DNA from: Streptomyces sp. NBC_00370
GTDB taxonomy: Bacteria > Actinomycetota > Actinomycetes > Streptomycetales > Streptomycetaceae
DNA length: 64,000 nucleotides
NCBI RefSeq assembly: GCF_036084755.1
Contig: NZ_CP107968.1
Span: forward strand, 2,548,501 to 2,612,500
Direction: 5' to 3'
Below are positions 57,595 to 64,000 of the stretch, in pieces. The position numbers and the translations under genes were made by a program. A model generated the notes under the pieces. That model made no database searches. It saw only the letters and a program-made list of their open reading frames with translations, and had not been told where the DNA came from. The number at the start of each line of letters is the position of its first letter. The first letter of the stretch is position 1.

Positions 57595-58236
57595 GTGAAC
57601 GAGATGCCGCAGGACCACAGGCCGGCCACGTCCGTACGCGTCCTGCTTGCCGAGGACCAGGGCATGATGCGGGGCGCGCTCGCGCTGTTGCTCGGGATGG
57701 AGGCGGACATCGAGGTGGTCGCGCAGGTCGCGACCGGGGACGCCATCGTGGGTGAGGCGCTCACCTCACGGCCCGATGTGGCGCTGCTCGACATCGAACT
57801 GCCGGGCCTCAGCGGGCTCGACGCCGCCGCGCTGCTGCGCGACGAGGTGCCGGACTGCCGGGTGCTGATCCTGACGACGTTCGGCAGGCCCGGCTATCTG
57901 CGCCGGGCCATGGAGGCGGGGGCCGCCGGATTCCTCGTCAAGGACGGACCTGTGGAGGAGCTGGCGGCGGCGATCCGGCGGGTGCTCGCGGGTGAGACGG
58001 TCATCGACCCGGCGCTCGCGGCCGCCGCGCTGAGCGCGGGGCCCAGTCCGCTGACGGCGCGGGAGCGGGACGTGCTGAACGCGTCCGTGGACGGCGCGAC
58101 GGTCGCGGACATCGCCGCGAAGCTGCATCTGTCCGAGTCGACCGTCCGCAACTACCTGTCGTCCGCGATCGGCAAGACCGGCACCCGCAACCGCATGGAG
58201 GCCGTACGTTCCGCCCGTCGGCAAGGCTGGCTGTAG
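57595..58236 (+). CDS. LuxR/NarL-type response regulator (DesR-like)
   Basis: A 213-residue regulator. The receiver domain has acidic residues AEDQG and the phospho-acceptor Asp in DVALLDIELPGLSGL, switch residues LTTFGRPGY and Lys in FLVKDGP. The LuxR HTH LTARERDVLNASVDGATVADIAAKLHLSESTVRNYLSSAIGKTGTRNRMEAV forms the C-terminus. GTG 57595. It is cognate to the kinase upstream (91-bp gap) and likely regulates the exporter genes. Confidence 0.94.
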   Translation: MNEMPQDHRPATSVRVLLAEDQGMMRGALALLLGMEADIEVVAQVATGDAIVGEALTSRPDVALLDIELPGLSGLDAAALLRDEVPDCRVLILTTFGRPGYLRRAMEAGAAGFLVKDGPVEELAAAIRRVLAGETVIDPALAAAALSAGPSPLTARERDVLNASVDGATVADIAAKLHLSESTVRNYLSSAIGKTGTRNRMEAVRSARRQGWL

Positions 58237-58258
58237 CCCTCAACGGCCCAACAGCCCC

Positions 58259-59719
58259 TCAAGAGCCCAGCGTCTCGGCGCGCCGGTGCGGCAGCCACAC
58301 CAGCATCAGCAGCGCGCCGAAGAGCATGATCAGGCAGCCGACACGGAACGACAGCGCGTAGCCGGCCGTCAGCGCCTCGGGGCTCGTGCCGCCCGCCGTG
58401 CGGGCCGCCGCCGCCGTGGAGAGGATGGCGAGGCCGAGCGCGCCGCCCATCGTCCGTGAGGTGTTGATCAGCCCCGAGACGAGCCCGGCGTCGCCGGGGG
58501 CCGCGCCGGTCGTCGCGAGGGCGGCGAGCGGTGTGGAGGCGAGGCCGAGGCCGGTCAGCATGAGGATGCCGGGGCCGAGGAGCGACGTCACGTACGTGCC
58601 GTCGGCGGTCATCATCGACTGCCACCAGAAGCCGGCCACCGCCATCAGCGTGCCGAGTACCGCGAGGTTGCGGGCACCGACCCTGGGCATCAGCCGGGGC
58701 GCCAGCTTCGAACCGACGACGATGCTCAGCGAGCTGGGGATGAGCGCGAGGCCCGCCTTCAACGGCGAGTAGTGCAGCACGTTCTGGGCGTAGACCGTCA
58801 TGAAGAACCACACGGCGAACGAGGTCGCGCCCGACACGAACATCCCCGCGTTGGCCGCCGAGACCGCCCGGTTCCTGAACACCTTGAGCGGTACGAGCGG
58901 CGAGGCCGAACGCGCCTCGACGGCGACGAACGCGCCGAGCAGCAGCAGCCCGCCGATCAGCGGCACCAGCGTCGCCGCGGCGCCCCAGCCCTTCTCCTCC
59001 GTCGACACGATGCCGTACGCGAGGACGGCGAGCCCGACCGTGGCCAACAGGGCGCCCGGCAGGTCGAGTCGGCGCGGCCGGTCGTTCCTGCTCTCGCTGA
59101 CCCATACGGCGGCGCCGACGATGACGAGCACACCGATCGGCACGTTGATCAGCAGCACCCAGCGCCAGGACAGCAGATCGGTGAGGACCCCGCCGACGAG
59201 CCCGCCCGCCGCGCCGCCGCCCGCGCCGACCGCGGCCCAGGTGCCGATCGCGCGGGTTCTGGCGGGTCCCGGCGGTACGGCCGAGGTGAGGATCGTGAGC
59301 GTGGCGGGGGCGAGTACGGCGGCGCCGAGGCCCTGCACGGCCCGCGCAGCGAGCAGTTGCCAGTCCGCCTGGGCGAGACCGCCGGCGAGGGAGGCGACGG
59401 TGAAGACCCCGAGCCCGACGAGGAACATCCGCTTGCGGCCGAAGATGTCGGCCGCGCGCCCGCCGAGCAGCATGAAGCCGGCGAAGGCGATCGAGTAGGC
59501 GTTGAGTACCCACTGGAGTCCGAGGGCGGACAGCCCGAGGTCCGCGCGCATCGACGGCAGCGCGACGTTCACCACGGAGACGTCGAGGACGACGAGGAAC
59601 TGTCCGGCGCACGCGGCGAGGACCACCGCCCAGGTGCGTCCGTGGCCTGCTCCGGTCGACGTCGGGCCGGGTATCGAATCGGTTTCGGTTCCTGCTGCGG
59701 CTCTGACCATGCGTGTCAT
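58259..59719 (-). CDS. MFS drug exporter (DHA2, 14 membrane segments)
   Basis: About 486 residues. The first segment holds WAVVLAACAGQFLVVLDVSVVNVALP, followed by the DHA motif LGGRAADIFGRKRMFLVG. Motif C-like GGGAAGGLVGGVLTDLLSWRWVLLINVPIG sits in segment 5. These mark H+-coupled multidrug exporters of the EmrB/QacA class. ATG 59719 (or 59710) was chosen; no good ribosome site is present at either. Divergent from a second MFS gene. It lies 22 bp from the response regulator's stop, convergent. Confidence 0.9.
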   Translation of the reverse strand: MTRMVRAAAGTETDSIPGPTSTGAGHGRTWAVVLAACAGQFLVVLDVSVVNVALPSMRADLGLSALGLQWVLNAYSIAFAGFMLLGGRAADIFGRKRMFLVGLGVFTVASLAGGLAQADWQLLAARAVQGLGAAVLAPATLTILTSAVPPGPARTRAIGTWAAVGAGGGAAGGLVGGVLTDLLSWRWVLLINVPIGVLVIVGAAVWVSESRNDRPRRLDLPGALLATVGLAVLAYGIVSTEEKGWGAAATLVPLIGGLLLLGAFVAVEARSASPLVPLKVFRNRAVSAANAGMFVSGATSFAVWFFMTVYAQNVLHYSPLKAGLALIPSSLSIVVGSKLAPRLMPRVGARNLAVLGTLMAVAGFWWQSMMTADGTYVTSLLGPGILMLTGLGLASTPLAALATTGAAPGDAGLVSGLINTSRTMGGALGLAILSTAAAARTAGGTSPEALTAGYALSFRVGCLIMLFGALLMLVWLPHRRAETLGS

Positions 59720-60054
59720 GGTCGCAGCCGGTGCGCGGTCCATACATCGGTTTTCCGTCGCAGCGACCATGGTCCGCCGGTCCTACGACCACGCCCACGC
59801 CCACGTCAGTGTCCGCGCCCGCGCCCACGCCCGCGCCCGCGTCCAGATCCACGAGCACGACCACGTGTGACCGTATCCGGCCGATATTCACTCGTTACGA
59901 ACCGATGCCGACCGAGTGCCGTGAGCCGGAATAGCGCGCCGACGAGAAAGCGTTCACATGACATCCATCGGCGGTCAACGGGGCCCGCCCTGGGCTCTTT
60001 TGATCCACATTCGACTCTTCTGTCCTGATTTCTTCCTGCCCGGAGGGCGCACGT
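59720..60054. other. Divergent intergenic region between two MFS exporters
   Basis: 335 bp. The first part, about 59789-59866, is a low-complexity run of CAC/CGC/GCC units (HAHAHVSVRARAHARARVQI on the plus strand, ending in a stop at 59870). A micro-ORF from ATG 59769 (34 codons) is possible but unsupported. The rest holds AT-rich promoter-like DNA before 60055. No regulator gene is present. Confidence 0.5.
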
Positions 60055-61830
60055 ATGCCGCTGACGACGACCGAACAGCCCGCCGGGGCACTCCCGGATC
60101 CACGGGAGCGCAGAACCGCCGGGGTCGTACCCGTCCTCGCCTTCGCGGGCATCACGGTCGCCGTGATGCAGACCCTGCTCGTACCGGTCATCAAGGACCT
60201 GCCCGCCCTGCTGCGGACGTCACCGTCCAACGCGACCTGGGTGATGACCGCCACCCTCCTCGCGGGCGCGATATCCACCCCGATCATGGGGCGGCTCGGC
60301 GATCTCTTCGGCAAGCGGCGGATGCTGCTCGCCAGCCTCGCCGTCATGGTGGTCGGCTCGCTGATCTGCGGCTTCACCGACGACCTGCTGACGATGATCG
60401 CCGGCAGGGCGCTCCAGGGCTTCGCGATGGGCGCGATCCCCCTCGGCATCGGCATCATGCGTGACGAGCTGCCGCGCGAGAAGCTCGGCTCAGCGATGGC
60501 GCTGATGAGTTCGTCCATCGGCGTGGGCGGCGGACTCGCCCTGCCCGTCGCCGCGCTGATCGCGCAGAACGCCGACTGGCACGCGCTGTTCTTCGCCTCG
60601 GCCGGACTCGGCGTGCTGTCGATGCTGCTCACCGTCCTCGTCGTGCCCGAGTCCGCGGTACGGGCCGTCGGCACCTTCGACTGGCGCGGCGCGATCGGGC
60701 TCTCCGCCGGACTCGTCGCCCTGCTGCTGCCCATCACCAAGGGCAGTGACTGGGGCTGGGGTTCGGGCACCACGCTCGGTCTGTTCGGCGCCGCCGTCGC
60801 CATCCTGCTCCTGTGGGGCGTCATGGAGCTGCGGAGCGCGGCGCCGCTGGTCGACCTGCGCACCACGGCGCGGCGCGAGGTGCTGCTCACCAACCTCGCC
60901 TCGATCATGGTCGGCGTCGCCTTCTACGCGATCTCGCTGGTCCTGCCGCAGCTGCTCCAGCTCCCCAAGTCCAACGGCTACGGCCTGGGTCAGTCGATGG
61001 TCGTCGCAGGGCTGTGCGTGGCGCCGCTCGGTCTGACGATGATGCTGACGGCCCCGCTCTACGCCAAGATCGCGGCGCGGCGCGGCCCCAAGGTCTCGCT
61101 GATGCTCGGCATGGTCGTCATCGCGATCGGGTACGGCGCCGGCATCGGCCTGATGAGCGCCGCCTGGCAGACCATCATCGTCTCGGTCGTCATCGGTGCC
61201 GGCATCGGTCTGGCGTACTCCTCGCTGCCCGCCCTGATCATCGGCGCGGTCGACCCGTCGGAGACCGGCGCCGCCACCGGCCTGAACACGCTGATGCGGT
61301 CGATCGGTACGTCCGTGTCGAGTGCGGTCATCGGCATGGTCCTCGCGAAGACCTCGGTCGAGGTCGGCGGGTTCGCCGTCCCGACGATGAACGGCTTCCG
61401 CATCTCGTTCATGATCGCCACCGGCGCGGTGATCGGCGGTCTCGTGCTCGCCGCGTTCCTGCCGTCGCAGCGGCCGGCCGGGCCGAAGGCCGTCAGCGGC
61501 GCCGACGAGGACGCGCTGTCCTCGACGCTGGTCGCCGGGTCCGGCGGCTTCCGCGGCCGGGTGCTGACAGTGGACGGCGAGCCCGTCGCGCGGGCCAACG
61601 TGACGCTCATCGACCGGCACGGCCGGCAGGCCGGGCTCACGGTCGCGGACGACGAAGGCCGGTACACCCTGCTCCCGCCGTCCGGCGGCGGGTACGTCCT
61701 GGCCGGCTCGGCGACCGGCCACGCGCCGCACGCGCACCCGGTGTCGTACGCGGGTGACGGTGTCGCCGTCGAGGTCGACCTGGTGCTGCCGCAGGCGGCC
61801 GGCGAGCGCAGCGGCGCTGTCACGACCTGA
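60055..61830 (+). CDS. MFS exporter with C-terminal carboxypeptidase-regulatory-like domain
   Basis: A 591-residue transporter. The MFS core (about residues 15-480, 14 segments) has ATWVMTATLLAGAISTPIMGRLGDLFGKRRMLLASL as segment 2 and motif A, then a DHA2-type second half. After the last segment (GAVIGGLVLAAFLP) a linker of about 30 residues leads to a beta-rich domain at about 500-580. This has GFRGRVLTVDGEPVARANVTLIDRHG...DDEGRYTLLPPSGGGYVLAGSATGHAP, the CarboxypepD_reg (PF13620) fold. The added domain may bind a cell-surface or efflux partner. A 12-bp terminator hairpin follows. Confidence 0.9.
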   Translation: MPLTTTEQPAGALPDPRERRTAGVVPVLAFAGITVAVMQTLLVPVIKDLPALLRTSPSNATWVMTATLLAGAISTPIMGRLGDLFGKRRMLLASLAVMVVGSLICGFTDDLLTMIAGRALQGFAMGAIPLGIGIMRDELPREKLGSAMALMSSSIGVGGGLALPVAALIAQNADWHALFFASAGLGVLSMLLTVLVVPESAVRAVGTFDWRGAIGLSAGLVALLLPITKGSDWGWGSGTTLGLFGAAVAILLLWGVMELRSAAPLVDLRTTARREVLLTNLASIMVGVAFYAISLVLPQLLQLPKSNGYGLGQSMVVAGLCVAPLGLTMMLTAPLYAKIAARRGPKVSLMLGMVVIAIGYGAGIGLMSAAWQTIIVSVVIGAGIGLAYSSLPALIIGAVDPSETGAATGLNTLMRSIGTSVSSAVIGMVLAKTSVEVGGFAVPTMNGFRISFMIATGAVIGGLVLAAFLPSQRPAGPKAVSGADEDALSSTLVAGSGGFRGRVLTVDGEPVARANVTLIDRHGRQAGLTVADDEGRYTLLPPSGGGYVLAGSATGHAPHAHPVSYAGDGVAVEVDLVLPQAAGERSGAVTT

Positions 61831-61872
61831 CACCCGGGCGCGGTACGTCCGCGTGCCGAAATGTCCCCACCT

Positions 61873-61902
61873 CCGCCCCCGGCGCCGTCGCGCCGGGGGC
61901 GG
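61873..61902. terminator. GC hairpin after the MFS gene
   Basis: CCGCCCCCGGCG (61873-61884) and CGCCGGGGGCGG (61891-61902) pair over 12 bp around CCGTCG. It lies 42 bp beyond the MFS stop. Confidence 0.7.
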
Positions 61903-61952
61903 CTTGGCACGATGGGCGGCCACGTTCCGTACCGCGATCAAGAGGAGAACGC

Positions 61953-62600
61953 ATGGCCGCGCCCGCGCCCGCACCGGGGACGCTCGACGCCTTCGAGGCG
62001 GCCAAGGGGTTCATGCCGGCCCACGAAGGGCTCGCCCTGTACGCGGCTGCGGCCGAGGCGGCGGCGCTCGGGCTGCCGCTCCTCGAAGTCGGCACGTACT
62101 GCGGGCGCTCGACCCTGCTGCTCGCCGACGCCGCCCGCGCCGCGGGTACGGTCGCCGTCACCGTCGACCACCACCGGGGCAGCGAGGAGCAGCAGCCCGG
62201 CTGGGAGTACCACGACCCGACGCTGGTCGACCCGGAGGCCGGCGTGCTGGACACGCTCCCCACCTTCCGCCGCACCCTGCACGCGGCGGGTCTTGAGCCG
62301 TACGTGATCGCCGTCGTCGGCCGCTCCCCGCAGGTCGCCGCGGTCTGGGGCGGCCCGCTGGGGCTGGTCTTCATCGACGGCGGACACACCGACGAGCACG
62401 CGAACGGCGATTACGAGGGCTGGGCGCCCCTGCTCGCCGAGGACGGTCTGCTGGTGATCCACGACGTCTTCCCCGACCCGGCCGACGGCGGCCGGGCCCC
62501 GTACGGCGTCTACCGCCGCGCGCTCGCCTCCGGCGCCTTCACCGAGGTCTCCGCCACGGACTCGCTGCGTGTCCTGCGCCGCACCGGACCCGGCGTGTGA
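61953..62600 (+). CDS. Class I SAM-dependent methyltransferase (O-methyltransferase-like)
   Basis: A 215-residue protein. SAM motif LLEVGTYCGRSTLLLADAA, VTVDHHRGSEEQQPGWEYHD, GLVFIDGGHTDEHANGDYEGW and LLVIHDVFPDPADGG match the methyltransferase_24/O-MT-like family. FIDGGH-x-x-x-x-x-x-D is characteristic. ATG 61953 behind AAGAGGAG. It may modify a small molecule or a sugar; unknown. The 114-bp gap after it carries tandem repeats. Confidence 0.88.
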   Translation: MAAPAPAPGTLDAFEAAKGFMPAHEGLALYAAAAEAAALGLPLLEVGTYCGRSTLLLADAARAAGTVAVTVDHHRGSEEQQPGWEYHDPTLVDPEAGVLDTLPTFRRTLHAAGLEPYVIAVVGRSPQVAAVWGGPLGLVFIDGGHTDEHANGDYEGWAPLLAEDGLLVIHDVFPDPADGGRAPYGVYRRALASGAFTEVSATDSLRVLRRTGPGV

Positions 62601-62604
62601 CGTG

Positions 62605-62655
62605 CCGGTGTGCCGCACACGCGTGACGCCCCGGTGTGACGCACACGTGTGACGC
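62605..62655. repeat. 26-bp-period imperfect tandem repeat
   Basis: Two 25-bp units starting CCGGTGTG (62605-62629 and 62631-62655) match at 23 of 25 positions. They lie between the methyltransferase and amidase genes and contain CGCACACG/GTGTGACG palindromic parts, so they may form a hairpin. Confidence 0.7.
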
Positions 62656-62714
62656 GCGGCACCGGAGTCGGGAAGAGGGGCGGAGCGTGCGGGGCGGGGC
62701 ACTAGCATCGCCGG

Positions 62715-63650
62715 GTGTCGTACGACGAAAGCCAAGCGCCCGCACGCCGGCCCTTCTCCCGGTCCACCGTCACCGTCGCACTCGCCGCGCTCGTGGCGGG
62801 CGGCCTGGCCGGGTGGCTGGTCTGGCAGGGAACCAACGGATCCGACGGCGGCGGGCCGCCGGCCGCGATGTCGCCGCACGGCGGCGGCGGCGCCGGCTCG
62901 TCCCCTTCCTCCTCGCCGTCCGGCAGTCCTGGCGCCCCCGGTGACGACGAACCCGGCGACGGCGATCCGGCCGCCGAGCCGCTCGCGGGGAAGCTCGTCG
63001 TCATCGACCCGGGTCACAATCCGCACAACGCCGAGCACACCGCCGAGATCAACAAGCCGGTGAAGTACGGCAACAGCACCAAGGAGTGCGACACCACCGG
63101 CACGTCGACCAACGACGGTTACGCGGAAGCCCGGTTCACCCTCGACGTGGCGCACCGCGTCAGGGCGCTGCTGGAGAAGCAGGGCGCCAAGGTGCGGTTC
63201 ACGCAGGACGGCGACCGCCCGTGGGGTCCGTGCGTGGACGAGCGCGCCGAGATCGGCAACAAGGCGAAGGCGGACGCGGCCCTTTCCATCCACGCGGACG
63301 GTGCTCCCGAGGGCGACCGCGGCTTCCACGTCATCCTTCCCGCCCTGGTCAAGGGCGGTGGCGCGGACACCTCCGAGATCGTCGCGCCGTCCCGCGCACT
63401 GGGCGGGCTGATCGTCGGCACATTCGCAGACGCAACCGGAACCAAGCCCTCCAACTACATCGGTGCGGGAACCGGGTTGGACGTGCGCAAGGACCTCGGC
63501 GGACTGACCCTGTCAACCGTCCCCAAGGTCATGGTCGAATGCGGCAACATGCGTGATCCGAAGGACGCGGCGCTGGTGAAGAGCGCGGCCTGGCGGCAGA
63601 AAGCCGCCGAGGGTCTTGCCGAGGGCGTCAGCGGCTTTCTGGCGAAGTAA
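62715..63650 (+). CDS. N-acetylmuramoyl-L-alanine amidase (Amidase_3)
   Basis: A 311-residue exported cell-wall hydrolase. A membrane anchor/signal (VTVALAALVAGGLAGWLVW) lies near residues 18-37. A Gly/Ser/Pro/Asp-rich linker runs to about 92. The zinc amidase domain follows: KLVVIDPGHNPHN (His ligand), YAEARFTLDVAHRV (Glu), LSIHADGAPEG (His) and KVMVECGNMRDPKDA (catalytic Glu). It cleaves the amide between muramic acid and the stem peptide. GTG 62715; the promoter lies in the 114-bp gap. Confidence 0.93.
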   Translation: MSYDESQAPARRPFSRSTVTVALAALVAGGLAGWLVWQGTNGSDGGGPPAAMSPHGGGGAGSSPSSSPSGSPGAPGDDEPGDGDPAAEPLAGKLVVIDPGHNPHNAEHTAEINKPVKYGNSTKECDTTGTSTNDGYAEARFTLDVAHRVRALLEKQGAKVRFTQDGDRPWGPCVDERAEIGNKAKADAALSIHADGAPEGDRGFHVILPALVKGGGADTSEIVAPSRALGGLIVGTFADATGTKPSNYIGAGTGLDVRKDLGGLTLSTVPKVMVECGNMRDPKDAALVKSAAWRQKAAEGLAEGVSGFLAK

Positions 63651-63829
63651 CGGAAAGCAAACGGGAAAAGGAGTCGGACCGAGGGCGGATACCGGGCAGA
63701 CGGGGCGATCGGGCAGGCGATACATTCATCCGTACGATAGGGAGCCGCCCCCGAGCTTCGCACCCCGCACCGCCGTACCCGCGGCAGCGACGACCGCCCC
63801 GACGAGACGACTGACGAAGGACTTTTCAC

Positions 63830-64000
63830 GTGAACATCCGCTCCCTCTCTAGAGGCGACGGCGTGGTGATCGGAGCAGCGGTGTTGCTGTTCATCGCCTC
63901 GTTCCTCTCTCTGTACAGCTCCAGCGGCCTCGGGTCCATCGACTCTCCGAACGCCTGGGACTCACTGGGCATCGTGATGAGCATCTATCTGGCCGGAGTC
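63830..64000 (+). CDS. Membrane protein, 3' end cut off by the window
   Basis: GTG 63830 behind GAAGGA (63814-63819) opens a frame to the end of the window (57 codons). It starts NIRSLSRGDGVVIGAAVLLFIASFLSLYSS, one hydrophobic segment after a short charged head. A second begins at LGIVMSIYLAGV. It is likely a small multi-span membrane protein of the kind common in Streptomyces; identity cannot be set from this piece. Confidence 0.8.
   Translation, partial: MNIRSLSRGDGVVIGAAVLLFIASFLSLYSSSGLGSIDSPNAWDSLGIVMSIYLAGV

Noticed and set aside
1..64000. CRISPR arrays, tRNA genes, insertion sequences, attachment sites or replication origin
   Set aside because: No regularly spaced direct repeats, cloverleaf genes, transposase genes with terminal repeats or DnaA-box clusters were recognised while reading the window.

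Overview
The window is a high-GC actinobacterial chromosome segment, almost certainly from a Streptomyces. Codons end in G or C nearly throughout, GTG starts are frequent, and many genes are joined by 4-bp ATGA overlaps. The gene set is typical of the genus: ECF sigma factor, class F sortase, SpoIIE-type phosphatases, DUF3159, DUF3152, DUF4397, an iron-box-controlled siderophore-binding lipoprotein, and many TetR and MarR regulators. No tRNA, rRNA, CRISPR array, insertion sequence, phage or core biosynthetic cluster was seen. One structural RNA is certain: RNase P RNA (rnpB, minus strand, about 46557-46963).

Layout. 0-7 kb: a cut-off SAM methyltransferase, then a regulator-rich cluster in which two paralogous MarR proteins sharing a 20-bp putative operator flank a flavin monooxygenase, an ABC-2-like membrane protein and a TetR regulator. 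5.9-18 kb: a carbohydrate island with an aldo/keto reductase, a ytfQ-ytfR-ytfT-yjfF-type sugar ABC importer, a LacI regulator, a galactose mutarotase, and a 1156-residue secreted enzyme carrying a GH16 domain, a second clan-A-like glycosidase domain and three F5/8-type carbohydrate-binding domains. 18-33 kb: small regulator/enzyme pairs, an ECF sigma factor with its partner, an aspartate aminotransferase, a sortase/DUF4397 operon, an RsbW-like ATPase, an SDR, a Mug glycosylase, a metallo-beta-lactamase-fold hydrolase and an MFS exporter. 33-36.4 kb: a three-gene overlapping operon of a PAS-GAF-PP2C phosphatase, a cobalamin-binding protein with the CarH/LitR photoreceptor signature W-x9-E-H, and a STAS protein. 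This is the best candidate for an undescribed system: a light-responsive partner-switching module. 36-44.5 kb: DUF899, a metzincin-like DUF3152 protein, an operon coupling cytochrome bd oxidase (cydA, cydB) to an FdhF/YdeP molybdoenzyme, and a membrane PP2C phosphatase. 44.5-54.5 kb: an esterase-like lipoprotein, a methyltransferase, rnpB, yaaA, a KDPG/KHG aldolase, the RNase H-phosphatase / zinc-ribbon / NIF3 operon, and an iron-siderophore-binding lipoprotein. 54.6-58.2 kb: an ABC exporter with a DesK/DesR-type two-component system. 58.3-64 kb: two divergent MFS exporters (one with a C-terminal carboxypeptidase-regulatory-like domain), a methyltransferase, a cell-wall amidase and a cut-off membrane protein.

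How genes work together (inference). The secreted glucanase would release oligosaccharides and the ABC importer would take up a sugar that the mutarotase then equilibrates. LacI-type palindromes stand before the importer and the glucanase, but they are of two different kinds, so two regulators are likely. Several TetR/MarR genes sit next to palindromes and a divergent enzyme gene, the usual self-contained sensor-effector arrangement. Decayed genes are rare: a chimeric glycosyltransferase remnant (about 21.5-21.8 kb) and a 33-codon acetyltransferase tail (48.6 kb).
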